DNA of 64,000 nucleotides from Agelas oroides (GCA_949130485.1 OX422183.1:18631934-18695933), one strand, 5' to 3'; numbered from the stretch's first letter, positions 1 to 11,340 are shown. Program-made: numbers and translations. Notes: generated by a model from the letters alone, not told the origin.

Positions 1-590
1 GTGTAAACAAGCGTTTATGCAAATTTTGGGGACCTGAGCATACACAAACAGTGTATATACCAGGCTCTCTTGTCTCCTCTCATGCGCATGAGCCTGATGG
101 GAACAAGGCTAGGTGATTTAATAATAAGCATTGACAAAACATACAAGATAATTTACACTGTAAACAACATAGTTTATAATTACTTCCTGTATTGTATGGA
201 ACATGCAGCAGAATTTCCTGTGGAAAATAGTACCATCCGTTACTATAGAAACAAGGGTGAAGTGGAGAGTGTAGAAGCATAGCATTCTTAATTTAGGGAC
301 AATGTAGCTTTATGCACCCAGGACTCCACTGTAGCTGCTGTTGCTTTCTGTACAAACAGCAAGGTACGTACGTAAAAGGTGCCATGTGCAGTGATGTACT
401 TGGACATCCATTAGACATCTGGAGGCATGGCCATTCTCAAACGGTCATGTGTTTGCAACTGTATCAATTGAGTGCCAGGCATTATGACTCGGATAATAAT
501 GTGTCCAGCTAGTCTATGGATAAATGTACTAATGCATGTAGTTTAGGAGAATAATAGTATCACCAACTTGCGTTAACTTTCCCACTGCAG
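1..590. other. 5' flank of duplicated unit A, no gene seen
   Basis: I see no supportable gene here. Positions about 120-560 match about 22935-23320, the flank in front of unit E, so this is duplicated sequence. Short open frames are broken between the copies. A splice acceptor (ctgcag) ends the stretch and leads into the first unit A exon at 591. Confidence 0.6.
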
Positions 591-3326
591 CCACAAAGAG
601 AGAGCAGCACAGTCAAAGGAACAATTGTTGTAACCAGGCCTGTTGTTTTCTGGGACCCTACAGTGGTCTGACAGGATTTGCCTATGGTTTAATTTGGCAT
701 GGAGCAGCTTGGTGGATTATGTTAGCAGTTACTGCCTCCAGACCTATAAATGGTGGTAAGTTTACCTTTTCTGTGTTGTGCATTGTACATCACAACATAG
801 GTTCCAGTACATACATACATGCAGGTATTTTTATAGAAATGTAGTTTAGGGGGGGAAATTGCTTTTGTGGGGAGAGAAAACATGAAAAACATCCAGCTGG
901 CCGCTTAGTGGCCAGCCACCTATGGGGGTCTGGTGGCATGCTCCCCCAGAAAATTTTTTGAAATTTAGGTGTCTGGGATCACGGCTTCTCAGACCCATTG
1001 TAACTATAGAGCCAAAATACATTTCATGACCATGGTCTACATTCGGAGAGGCAAAAAATTCTAGTGCCTACTGGGTAAATTTGTTATTGTTTGGGGGGGG
1101 ATTTAAATCTTAGGGGGGGATATTTCCCCCCTAAAGGCCCTGAAAAAAAAAACACTGCATACATGTGTACCTGCCCAGACCCACCTTCTACATTCAAAGC
1201 AGGTCTGGGCATAAAACTCATCATCATACATGCGTCATAATCAGCATAGATCATACTTGAATCGTATGTCGTACATTGTACTTTTAGCTTTTATACTTCA
1301 GGAGACAAACATTTCAGTTTTTACTGCTCCACCATCTGCAGTTGGTCATCAATTGTGCTGGAAATACATTGTGTGGTGATACTACCCTAGTGTTGCATGT
1401 TTTCAAATATATTTTATTAATGTATCAAAATACATTCTCTGATGTAACTATTGTTTCAAGCTTACTGTCCACTGACATGAAGAGTTTTATGGAAAGCCTG
1501 AAGGTAGTACAATCATCCATGACATTCAGGTAGTTTTTTCTGCATTGTGAGCGACCAAAAATATGTCCTTGACAGCACACACACACTCTATGTTACTAGC
1601 TACTGACAGTTGTTGTTGATGGCATATATGTTTCTGCTTGGGCAGTGTAAAGTTTTCAGCTGGATTCTTTAAATCCACTGACCTAGGTACAACCATCTTG
1701 TTGGCAGTGTAAACATGGATGCTAGCTAAGGCTATCTTGTGTCCCAGCAGCACTCTCACAGTCATGTTGAGAAATGGATAAGCTTTGGAGGTTCTCAAAC
1801 ATCATGTGGTTGGCTTTAATAAACTGTCAATCAAGGCCTTGTGCTATCCCTACATATATAGTCTACGGACTCACTAATACAATACAATTATTCTCTATTT
1901 TTACTTCATAATTAAGATAATTATGGTTGCATTACTTATAAATATCTCACCATATTCCACTCTAGTTGAAAGGTGTTTTCTAGTATGATGTTACTCACAC
2001 ATGTGAATGATTGATCCTCTCCATTCCAGGCTCATGGAGCCGCATTGTCCTTGATGCTGTCACTAGTGTTATCACTCGAGAAGTCATTGTGGCATTCTGT
2101 TCCTCTGTTGCTGCCCTCATCATTGCCATAGTGGCTGTGATCTTCCTCCTTGCCTCCCGCAGACGTGAGCACTTACTTATTACAGTGCTGAAATTGTAGT
2201 ACTGCTTGCCAGTGGTATAGCAAAACTTCTGTGGGATTTGCACAAGCATTGTAGTGGGGCATGAGTTCCTTTATAATATGATGAAACTGAGGAATGTACT
2301 GGATTTAGAACTCCACAGAGACCTATCCTAGACACCTGCACACAGAGTATGAGTGTGTTTAGAAGGGGATGTAACCCTGTAGCTCCCAAGTGTTTAATAT
2401 CTATAATCCAATCAAATTATTTGCTGTGTTGGCAACAATCTACCTAAATTTCAATATTTCAATGCATTTATATGATAATTTCACAGAATCAGTACAGTTC
2501 CAACACTTAATTCCTCGGCATAATTAAATTCGTCACAATTATGCATGTGTTATTTGTTTTCATAGGTAAAGATGATTGTGAGGGTGAAAATGGTCAGATT
2601 GAAAATTCCTACAAAGTTGCTGATGAGAAGGTAATCCAAACATTTGTCATCGTTTTTCCCTTTGTGTGCAAGTGCAATGTAGGATAAACAAATTGGTTGT
2701 CCATTAGTAATAGTTATATCCCTCCCTGGGGGGTGGTCGTTTTACACATTGGTGTCAGGCGTAGCCCGACACCAATGTGCAAGACCACACCCCAGGGAGG
2801 GATATAACTATTATATAACCTGTTACCTAGGCAGCATCACTGTACAAGAGAGATATGGGCAACATTCTTAGATGTTGCCTGGGTAACGGGTTATATGTCT
2901 GCCTGTCAGTCACTTTAACTGTCCCAAGAAGTTTGAAAGATCACTCAAACAGGTGTTTAATGACACATACATGCTGATTCAAATGTACGTGTATATTAGA
3001 CCACTTATGAATAATTAATGAGCCCAGAAGCTTTGATGTTCAATTATAGTCTGGAAGTATTCATATTCACTAAAATACCCCAGAGCAACTTAAACACCTC
3101 TCTTGGTGGTCTAAGTCAGTTAGACACCTCGTACAGGTTTCCCTCGGTTTTGACAACTTTAGCAGTTAGTATAATTACCTTGGCTTCACCTTGGTAATTA
3201 TGTTAACTGCTGCAGTTGTCACAACCTCATAAAAACCTGTACTTGGTATCTAACCTATACTTATTTCACAGGTAGCACTGATTGTATTGCTTGTTTGTAT
3301 TTCCATTTTTAAAGGAGGACTACTAA
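591..3326 (+). CDS. Unit A: 3' exons of a small membrane-protein gene (unknown family)
   Basis: I infer exons at 591-755, 2030-2164, 2566-2630 and 3315-3326. Exon 591-755 (165 bp, phase 1 at both ends) begins TKREQHSQRNNCC and then has a hydrophobic run (GFAYGLIWHGAAWWIML). Exon 2030-2164 (135 bp, phase 1 at both ends) ends in a strong membrane helix (SSVAALIIAIVAVIFLLAS) followed by RRR. Exon 2566-2630 gives an acidic tail (KDDCEGENGQIENS), and a final tiny exon would read EDY-stop. The phases 1-1, 1-1, 1-0, 0 are compatible. The last acceptor reads aaag instead of the acag of sister units. A possible further exon at about 1300-1513 is stop-interrupted here. I do not recognise the family. 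The unit may be a decayed copy, and no start codon was identified. Confidence 0.45.
822..1157. mobile_element. hAT-like non-autonomous transposon (336 bp, 8-bp target duplication)
   Basis: The element starts CAGGTATTTTT and ends AACACTG, with imperfect inverted ends that include a run of Gs after TTTA on both sides. It is flanked by the 8-bp repeat CATACATG at 814-821 and 1158-1165. The paralogous sites in units B (about 5113) and E (about 23553) have one CATACATG and no element, so the boundaries are exact. An 8-bp duplication and CAG ends are typical of the hAT superfamily. There is no coding capacity. Confidence 0.85.
1526..1798 (-). other. Conserved minus-strand open frame of 90 codons, uncertain
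   Basis: This minus-strand frame reads smoothly (for example RVLLGHKIALASIHVYTANK and VDLKNPAENFTLPKQKH). It recurs in unit C (about 12755-12942) and unit E (24429-24701), and is broken by an indel in unit B. It begins with TTG rather than ATG, so if real it is an internal exon. It lies opposite the intron of the plus-strand unit. Few substitutions separate the copies, so conservation alone does not prove coding. Confidence 0.2.
2708..2897. repeat. Twin-hairpin insertion (190 bp) in unit A
   Basis: Unit B lacks this segment at the equivalent site (after ccattag near 6806). It consists of two adjacent foldbacks. The first, about 2710-2812, pairs ATAGTTATATCCCTCCC with its complement around a four-base turn. 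The second, about 2813-2896, pairs ATAACCTGTTACCTAGGCA with its complement, with a few mismatches. It is probably a small transposon or a composite of two. Confidence 0.6.
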
Positions 3327-3465
3327 GGAGTAACACCAACACAGTTCACATAGACTAAAAACTCACAGTTAGATGGTAGAGTAGTTTGTAGTTAAACTTA
3401 GAGATAAACTCAGCACTTTATGCAGTCATGCATGGATGGTATGAAAGATTGTCACCTATTTTACT

Positions 3466-3797
3466 CGGCGTACGAGATTTCGAAATCCACTGGATTTCAC
3501 GGATTTCAGTTTGGATTTCTGCCGACAGGTTTCTTCTTGTATGTTCTTGGATATTTTAGTTATAGTTCCCAGCTTAGCAAAAATTTTTAGTTAGTTGTAG
3601 TTTTGGTTAAAACTAAATTTTAAAAAGGCCATACTAAAATGTATTTAGTTAAAGTTATAGTTAACTAAAACAACACTGTCGGACAGTGTACGATTCTTTT
3701 GTGACGGACCCCTCGGTTCGGCCTTCCAGCTATATTTCGTATGAATGCGTTCACGTGACCAAAAGTGGGCGTGGCAACCCAAAAATTTCCGCCACTG
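3466..3797. mobile_element. Truncated copy of the 661-bp CAGTGGCGGA element
   Basis: From cggcgtacgagatttcg onward the sequence matches the internal and right part of the complete element at 19495-20155, ending in ccgccactg. The left half is missing: unit A sequence joins it directly at about 3465. The internal 18-bp repeat present three times in the complete copy is single here, and part of the right arm is deleted. Confidence 0.65.
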
Positions 3798-3834
3798 ACT
3801 CTGGTGCATGGCAAGAAGTTACCATGCGCCATAG

Positions 3835-4135
3835 AACTCCATACATAAGGACCAAACTTTGGACATTTTTATAAAATCAATGGTAAGGCTCAAAATGTCC
3901 ATACTGCAGATTTGGGTTACTTGGGCTTCCAAGATTACCTTTAAAAATTTGCAGCTCTGTAGCATCAAAATTAAGGGAAGCCACGCCCCCTGTGACGTCA
4001 CATGCAGCCGCTCCATCAGTGCCGAAGTTTTCATTTCTGGTCAATTAAAAGTTATTCCGTATTCCGTTATTCCGTTCCGTATTCCGCGTTTTACCGACTC
4101 CCTATTTGAACCAAGTCTGTTCTTCAGAAGGTAGC
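3835..4135. repeat. Right arm of a large foldback element (solo copy)
   Basis: This stretch matches 20170-21110 minus the 618-bp insertion there. It contains repeated attccg motifs and ends with ttttaccgactccc. At 18.8-21.1 kb the same sequence pairs with an inverted left arm. Here only one arm remains, next to a truncated transposon, so this is a rearrangement junction. The site ggtaagg near 3882-3888 is the unoccupied form of the insertion at 20246-20863. Confidence 0.65.
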
Positions 4136-4887
4136 TGGCTTTGTTTACATATCTCACCTCTACATCCCTCCCACCCAGCTTCCTGTTTATGTACCTATCA
4201 ATGTTATGCGCCACTGCCACCAGTATTGGCTATAGTGGAGCAAGATGGGAATTTGACTCATTAAGTCATCAATTGTCCCATATATACTAGTCAGATGATT
4301 CATTGGGGTGAGCCTGAGCAAGCAGCACACGGCTGATGTTCTATTTTGTCATGGCACACAGCAGGATTGTCACTGTCTGTTTGCGGTTATAAGCCAAACT
4401 TGATAATGCATGAATAGCTAGCTGAAGTCCTCACCAAAGGTAGGTGTCACAAATTGCATCCAGTGACATTTCAGAGTGCTGCTGGACTATAACCGTAGCC
4501 TTCATGTTTGCTACAATCATTGGGATCCCAATTGGCATATCACCCAACTGCACAAATCCAAGATATATGTAGAGAGGATTTAATAGATGCATCCATGTTG
4601 CCCGGGATTTATGCCCAACTCAGAGGGTGGAGCCTGAGCATAATGATGATTTTTGTAAACTAAAAAATCCGAGATTATGATGCATTATGTGTTACATTCT
4701 CCAACCTGATGGGTCATTGGTATCATTAGCAAACAAACATACAAGGTAATTTATAGTCTGGTTCCCAGGCTCTCGTGCAGGGAGAACAAAATAGAGCCTG
4801 GTACACGCTGTGTGTCCAGCTAGTCTATCGATGGATGCACTAATGCATGTAATAATAATATCACTTGCATTAATTTTCTCACTGCAG
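4136..4887. other. Duplicated flank of unit B with a decayed membrane exon
   Basis: The segment is collinear with about 21115-21892. Positions about 4463-4546 can be read as SECCWTITVAFMFATIIGIP, the counterpart of the intact membrane exon at 22530-22628. An 18-bp loss relative to that exon removes the basic HKSKKG end, so this copy looks degenerate. No other gene is seen. Confidence 0.45.
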
Positions 4888-7231
4888 CCACAAGAAAAGA
4901 GCAGGGCAGTCAAAGGACCAATTGTTGTAACCAGGCCTGTTGTTTTCTGGGACTCTACAGTGGTCTGACAGGATTTGCCTATGGTTTAATCTGGCATGGA
5001 GTGGCTTGGTGGATTGTGTTAGCAGTTACTGCCTCCAGACTTATAAATGGTGGTAAGATTATACTTTTTCTGTGTTGTGCATTGTGCATCACAACATAGT
5101 TTCCAGTACATACATACATGTGTACCTGCCCAGACCCCCCTTCTACATTCAAAGCAGGTCTGGGCATAAAACTCGTCATCATGCATGCGTCATAATCATC
5201 ATAGATCATACTTGAATCGTATGTTGTACATTGTACTTTTAGCTTTTATACTCCGGGAGACAAACATTTCAGCTTTTACTGCTCCATCAGTTGCAATTGT
5301 GCTGGAAATACATTGTGTGGTGATACTACGCTAGTGTTGCATGTTTTCAAATACATCTTATCAATGTATCAAAATTCATTCTCTGATGTAACTATTGTTT
5401 CAAGCTTACTGTCCACTGACATGAAGAGTTTTATGAAAGCCTGCATGAAGGTAGTAAAACCATCCATGACATTCATATTACCAGCTACTGACAGTTGTTG
5501 TTGATGGCATCTGTTTCTGCTTGGGCAGTGTAAAGTTTTCAGCTGGATTCTTTAAATCCACCGACCTAGGTACAACCATCTTGTTGGCAGAGTAAACATG
5601 GATGCTAGCTAAGGCTACCTTGTGTCCCAGCATGCACTCTCACAGTCATGTTGAGAAATGAAAAAGTTCTCAAAAATCATGTGGTTGGCTTTAATAAACT
5701 GTCAATCAAGGCCTTGTGCTATCCCTACATATATAGTCTACGGACTCACTACTACAAGACAATTATTCTCTATTTTTACTTGCCTTTAGCTCTTAATTAA
5801 GATAATTATGGTTGCATTACTTATAAATATCTCACCATATCTCACCCTAGTTGAAAGGTGTTTTCTAGTATGATGTTACTTGCACATGTGAATGATTGAT
5901 CCTCTCCATTCTAGGCTCATGGAGCCGCATTGTCCTTGATGCTGTCACTAGTGTTATCACTCGAGAAGTCATTGTGGCATTCTGTTCCTCTGTTGCTGCC
6001 CTCATCATTGCCATAGTGGCTGTGATCTTCTTCCTTGCTTCCCGCAGACGTGAGGACTTACTTATTACAATGCTGAAATTGTAGTACTGCTTACCAGTGG
6101 TATAGCAAAATTTCTGTGGGATTTGCACAAGCATTGTAGTGGGGCATGAGTTCCTTTATAATATGATGAAACTGAGGAATGTACTGGATTTAGAACTCCA
6201 CAGAGACCTATCCTAGACACCTGCACACAGAGACCTATCCTAGACACCTGCACACAGAGACCTATCCTAGACACCTGCACACAGAGACCTATCCTAGACA
6301 CCTGCACACAGATACCTATCCTAGACATGCACCTGCACACAGAGACCTATCCTAGACACCTGCACACAGATACCTATCCTAGACACCTGCACACAGAGAC
6401 CTATCCTAGACACCTGCACACAGAGACCTATCCAAGACACTTTGCACACAGAGTATGAGTGTGTTGAGTGTGTTTAGAAGGGGATGTAACCCTGTAGCTC
6501 CCAAGTGTTTAATATCTATAATCCAATCAAATTATTTGTTGTGTTGGCAACAATCTACCTACATTTCAATGCATTTATACATGTAATTTCACAGAATCAG
6601 TACAGTTCCGGCTCCTCGGCATAATTAAATTTGTCACAATTATGCATGTGTTGTTTGTTTTCATAGGTAAAGATGATTGTGAGGGTGACAATGGTCAGAT
6701 TGAAAATTCCAAATTTGCTGATGAGAAGGTAATCCAAACATTTGTCATTGTTTTTCCCTTTGTGTGCAAGTGCAATGTAGGATAAACTAATTGGTTGTCC
6801 ATTAGTCTGTCTGTCAGTCACTCTGACTGTCCCAAGAAGTTTGAAAGATCACTCCAACAGGTGTTAATGACATGTACATGCTGATGCAAATATATGTGTA
6901 TATTAGACCACTCATGAATAATTAATAAGCCCAGAAGCTTTGATGTTCAATTAGTCTGGAAGTATTTATATTCACTAAAATACCCCAGAGCAACTTAAAC
7001 ACCTCTCTTGGTGGTCTAAGTCAGTTAGATACCTCGTACAGGTTTCCCTCGGTTTTGACAACCTTAGCAGTTAGTATAATCACCTCGGCTTTGCCTCGGG
7101 AATTATGTTAACTGCTGCAGTTGTCAAAACCTCGTAAAAACCTGTGCTCGGTGTCTAACCTATACTTATTTCACAGATAGCACTGATTGTATTGCTTGTT
7201 TGTATTTCCATTTTTACAGGAGGACTACTAA
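4888..7231 (+). CDS. Unit B: 3' exons of the small membrane-protein gene
   Basis: Exons correspond to unit A: 4888-5052, 5915-6049, 6667-6728 and 7220-7231. Phases again agree (1-1, 1-1, 1-0, 0), and the exon 6667-6728 is 3 bp shorter than in unit A but in frame. The membrane helix reads IVAFCSSVAALIIAIVAVIF and is followed by FLASRRR. An additional open stretch at about 5250-5453 (containing CAGNTLCGDTTLVLHVFKY) is stop-free only in this unit, although its presumed acceptor reads ccgg instead of tcag. The last exon has a good acceptor (tttttacag). Of the copies this is the most intact, but no start codon or upstream leader is visible and the function is unknown. Confidence 0.5.
6201..6452. 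repeat. 27-bp minisatellite, about nine copies
   Basis: The unit is close to acacctgcacacagagacc plus tatcctag, repeated head to tail with small variation. It lies in the intron between the membrane exon and the acidic-tail exon of unit B. Unit A has one copy at the same place (about 2310-2345), so the expansion is specific to unit B. Confidence 0.85.
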
Positions 7232-7432
7232 GGAGTAACATGAACACAGTTTGTATAGACTAAAAACTCACAGTTAGATGGTAGAGTAGTTAAACTTATA
7301 GATAAACTCAGCACTTTATGCAGTCATGCATGGATGGTATGAAAGATTGTCGCCTATTTTAACTGATTAGCAACCAAGTAGGCTGGATGTTATTTACTGT
7401 AAACAACAGTAGGTACTCATGAAAAATGATTT

Positions 7433-7520
7433 TGTTTTGTTGCTGCTGAAATTCGAACCCAATACCTTGTGAATACGAGTCAGATGCTCTTACCATTATA
7501 AGCCACTTGGACTTCAGGCA
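7433..7520 (-). repeat. tRNA-derived SINE-like sequence
   Basis: Read on the minus strand it has an A-box-like TGGCTTATAATGGTAAGAGC, an anticodon-arm-like section and a B box (GGTTCGAAT) at tRNA-like spacing. Acceptor-stem pairing is poor and the T stem is mostly wobble, so it is a degenerate tRNA-like promoter rather than a working tRNA. In X2 the same sequence is split by an inversion breakpoint. Confidence 0.55.
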
Positions 7521-8554
7521 GAGAGCGGAAGACAAGCTACATAGGCAGCATTGCCTAGAGACCTCAGCCAATTCTCACTCTCTCAGTGCTGACTACAGTG
7601 AAACCCCACCATACACTCCTTATAGTGAGTCTGATATGATACTCGGGTATGTACGAGCGGTACGACAGCATGACATCACGAGGAGGGGGCAGGGGGGTCA
7701 CAAGTTTATGTCACAATGACATTATTCAAACCCAAGATCTTCTGTATACTACCCGCTTGGACCAGATGTCCCCTTAGAACAGCCTTACGTCCATTAAGTT
7801 TATGCTTTTGTCTGCATTTCACTTTCACTGGCTCTTACTACTTTTAAAATGACTTATGTGATGTGATGAGGACACACTTTAGCATGAAGACACACCCAGT
7901 CACCATTGATGCTCTTAAATGCTCTCTTTCTTTCTGGCCACACTCAGAATTGCAATCATTCTACATTTTCTTTTCAAGTAGTATTGCTCTTGCCATCTCA
8001 CAATTGAAAACTGAACCATCAAAATGCAGCAGATATGTTATAATAATACATTTGAAAGACTTTAGGTGTTATTTTCTTTTGTCTTTAAGAACCTCCCAAT
8101 ATGTTTAAGACGAAACCTCTGAAAGGAGGACAACCTCTCTACAAGGGACAAATGGCCTATCCCCAATGTGTCCTTTGTTCGGAGGTTTTACTGTAAATCT
8201 TTGTAATAAGTCCTAATTATTTCACAGGTAGCACTGATTGTATTGCTTGTTTGTATTTTTGTTTTTACAGGAGGACTACTAAGGAGTAACACCAACACAG
8301 TTTGTACAGTTAGATTGGTAGAGTGGGTATAAGTAAAAATTATATAGTTCCAGTCAGCACTTTATAAAAGCATGGTGTGAAAGTTTGTGGTCTATTTCAC
8401 TTCAACAATTGTAACAGGTTATTGTGGTTATTGTGGAGGGTGATCAAGCTACAGCATGATAGTTACTGTAAGTTTCATGCACCATAAAACTAATCACAAT
8501 TATGGATTTGGTTGACTCAGAATGTACATAGGTGGAACCTTGAGACAGCTAATC

Positions 8555-8700
8555 TGGGCAAGTTGATACAGTGAAATGTTGTATGGATGATAACCCGTGT
8601 AAGTGTGCAGCCAAGTTGATACAGTGAAATGTTGTACGGATGATAACCCGTGTAAGTGTGCAGCCAAGTTGATACAGTGGAATGATGTATGGATGATAAT
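8555..8700. repeat. 53-bp tandem repeat (about three copies)
   Basis: The motif aagttgatacagtgaaatg followed by ttgtatggatgataacc recurs at about 53-bp spacing. The paralog in X2 (about 15510-15600) has two copies and the one near 26590 has one. Confidence 0.75.
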
Positions 8701-10077
8701 GATTTGTGCAACCCTGATTACTTCCGTTTTTACGTTTGTAGAACTAATTGCTTCCCCAAAAGAACATTTAATGTAGACCTCAGGACATTTAAACTGCACT
8801 TTACATGGTCACTAAATTATTTCAACTGTATTGATGTACATGTAGTCCATTTCTACTGTCACTCAATGACCACTTAAAACCATATACACTAATAGTTATG
8901 CTTAGATATGTTTGATGTGGTGCTTATAGCATGCCAGTGTTGTGTACCTCATCTGTCGTCAAATTCTTGGTCCACACACACAATTACTACTAGTACTTTT
9001 AATTTGCCCATGCAAAGAGAGATTGTGAAAGCAAGAAGTTAACCATGCACCTGAGTCCAAATAAAAGCAAATTTACTATTACAAAGATCACCAAAGCAAA
9101 CAACAGGAAGGAAAAACAGAAGAACATGCCTGCATGATCTTACATATCACTGCAATAACAAGCTGGTTGTTTTAACCACAGAGCTGTTACCTTTGTTGCA
9201 GTCAAGCTTGAGAGACAGTAGTTATGAGAAGTTTACTTTGGTATGCAAAATTAATTGCATAAGGCAACCCCCAGAGGCACCTGCCTAATTCATCTTACAA
9301 CCACAATTCACTGACAACCCTCAGAACATCTGTGAAGGAGTCACTACAAATATAGTCTTCAAAATTGCACTATTGAACTTACATGCTCTTAATGTAAGCA
9401 GGTGATTCCCTCACAGATATTCTAAGGGGTTGTGAGCATACCATTTCTGGACAGTTTGCTATAGATGTTAAGTTGGTGTAATTGTTGTTGTGATATTACT
9501 CAGCTTCGAATTGTTGATTGTTTGCAAAAAGAATCATTTAAAATGAACGGAAAATATACTCAGAAATGTCATGCTAAAAAGTGCACAAAGAAAAGAAGAC
9601 ACAAATGTGACGTAAATTTACAAAGCGTATCCATCCCAACATCCCTTTCACGCTTATAGTGCATTTGTGGTCACATTGCATCTTTGATTTAGGTATTACT
9701 AGTATTTACATGTCCACATAATTCCCACATGGAGACTCGCTGATATTGACACCCTAGCAGGGTTACTGACCTACTTTAACAGCTAATGAAGGCCTAAGGT
9801 GCTACTGGAACACTCAAGTGAACTACATTGTGTACCAACTGTAGCCTCATTTCCAGACATTCTCACTGTCCACTGTTTGACCAAAAGCTATCAAAATCTG
9901 GATGACGGGATGGTCTGGGAATGAAGCTATACAGACTGCACTTTATGAGGGTGCTACTCATATTGGAGGGGTTAATACCAAAAATTATTGTGTCATTTTG
10001 CTGCAAGTACAAATTATTGGTGAATCCTAGCTATAAACTAAGGCAGCAGACATTGTATTACTCATTGTTCAAGCTCT

Positions 10078-10452
10078 TCAGACTTGGTATCCAATCACAT
10101 ACACTTGACAAACTGCCCCGCTCCCTGATTCTGGTCCAGAGAACTGAGCATTCAGGGTTAGGTCAGGTGTCACTGGAAACCACATGTTTTCAGAGTTGTA
10201 AGACAAAGAATCTTGCTGATACACGCGGCCATACAGGTACTTCTTGTACTCCAGCACACCATCACTGGTCCACACAGCCACTTCTAGATCATCGTTCCTG
10301 TCAGTATTATATCCTGTCTGTAGAGTAATATAGATCAAGACCTCTTTGGCTAAACCTGGTAAACCAGCAGCTGTGAGGTTGAATCTTTGGATTGAAGATG
10401 GTTTATTGAGGTCCAAATCACCAAGTTTAGTTTTAGCAATCGGCTGCCACGC
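10078..10452 (-). CDS. Terminal exon of a secreted-type domain protein, unknown family (X1 copy)
   Basis: The minus-strand exon is 375 bp: an acceptor (ttag) before GCG, 124 codons and TGA. It starts AWQPIAKTKLGDLDLN, has the hydrophobic core KEVLIYITLQTGY, an aromatic segment YKKYLYGRVYQQ and SENMWFPVTPDL, and ends near QVYVIGYQV. Alternating hydrophobic residues and few charged clusters suggest a beta-sandwich. The X2 copy at 17023-17397 differs at only a handful of residues and has no stop or frameshift. A donor-like site at about 10661 lies upstream on the minus strand, but the phase could not be matched, so the 5' exons are unknown. I do not recognise the family. A lectin-like or adhesive role is a guess. 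Confidence 0.6.
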   Translation of the reverse strand, partial: AWQPIAKTKLGDLDLNKPSSIQRFNLTAAGLPGLAKEVLIYITLQTGYNTDRNDDLEVAVWTSDGVLEYKKYLYGRVYQQDSLSYNSENMWFPVTPDLTLNAQFSGPESGSGAVCQVYVIGYQV

Positions 10453-10798
10453 CTAAGGAATCAAGTAGATATTTTATTATTATCAGATCATATGATAGAC
10501 TATAGAATCATTCCACAAGGCCAAGATACACTTATATAGATACAAGTCATATTTGTCTATGCTGCAATGACCAGGAGGCAAAATCAACTCCAAACAGCTG
10601 AACTAGCTAGCTCACTGTAGTGCAAAGTTAAATTCATAGCATCTGAGCATTCCACTTACCATTCTGGTAGTTTGCTTGTAAATTCAAAAAAGGCAGTCTG
10701 CTCAGAGCTATACAGCTAGTTAAACTGCAGCAGTGAATCAGCTTTTGACATACACAGGGAAATACATTCCAACACACTTCTTTATATACCACACACAT

Positions 10799-11340
10799 CA
10801 CTACCAGGTAGTGACCAACAATTACCTATACTACCAGGTAGTGACAGTACCAGGTAGTGACCAACAATTACCACTAGCAGGTAGTGATGTTTGTGACTGA
10901 TAGTTACCACTAGCAGGTAGTGATGTTTGTGACTGACAATTACCACTACCAGGTAGTGATGTTTGTGACTGACAATTGCCACTACGAGGTAGTGATGTGT
11001 GTGACTGACAATTACCACTAGCAGGTAGTGATGTGTGTGACTGACAATTACCACTAGCAGGTAGTGATGTGTGTGACTGACAATTACCACTAGCAGGTAG
11101 TGATGTGTGTGACTGACAATTACCGCTAGCAGGTAGTGATGTGTGTGACTGACAATTACCACTACCAGGTAGTGATGTTTGTGACTGACAATTACCACTA
11201 GCAGGTAGTGATGTGTGTGACTGACAATTACCACTACCAGGTAGTGATGTGTGTGACTGACAATTACCACTACCAGGTAGTGATGTGTGTGACTGACAAT
11301 TTCCACAAACTGTCACTATCCAGTAGTGATGTTCACTATT
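10799..11340. repeat. 36-bp minisatellite with a palindromic core (X1 copy)
   Basis: About thirteen units of 36 bp, each holding CACTACCAGGTAGTG or a one-base variant (CACTAGCAGGTAGTG), joined by atgtgtgtgactgacaatta. The first form is a perfect 15-bp inverted repeat around a central A. The array is open in several frames only because 36 is divisible by three, so those frames are not taken as genes. X2 has about ten units at 17734-18125. Confidence 0.9.

Noticed and set aside
6065..6340. Minus-strand frame with a repeated VQVSRIGLC motif
   Set aside because: It is the 27-bp minisatellite of unit B, reduced to one copy in unit A.
7433..7520. Functional tRNA gene
   Set aside because: A and B boxes are present but the acceptor stem does not pair and the T stem is mostly wobble, so I call it a tRNA-like SINE.
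10782..11316. Minus-strand frames of 161 and 174 codons with 12-residue repeats
   Set aside because: The 36-bp minisatellite keeps all frames open, and several frames look equally protein-like. There are no splice or domain signals.
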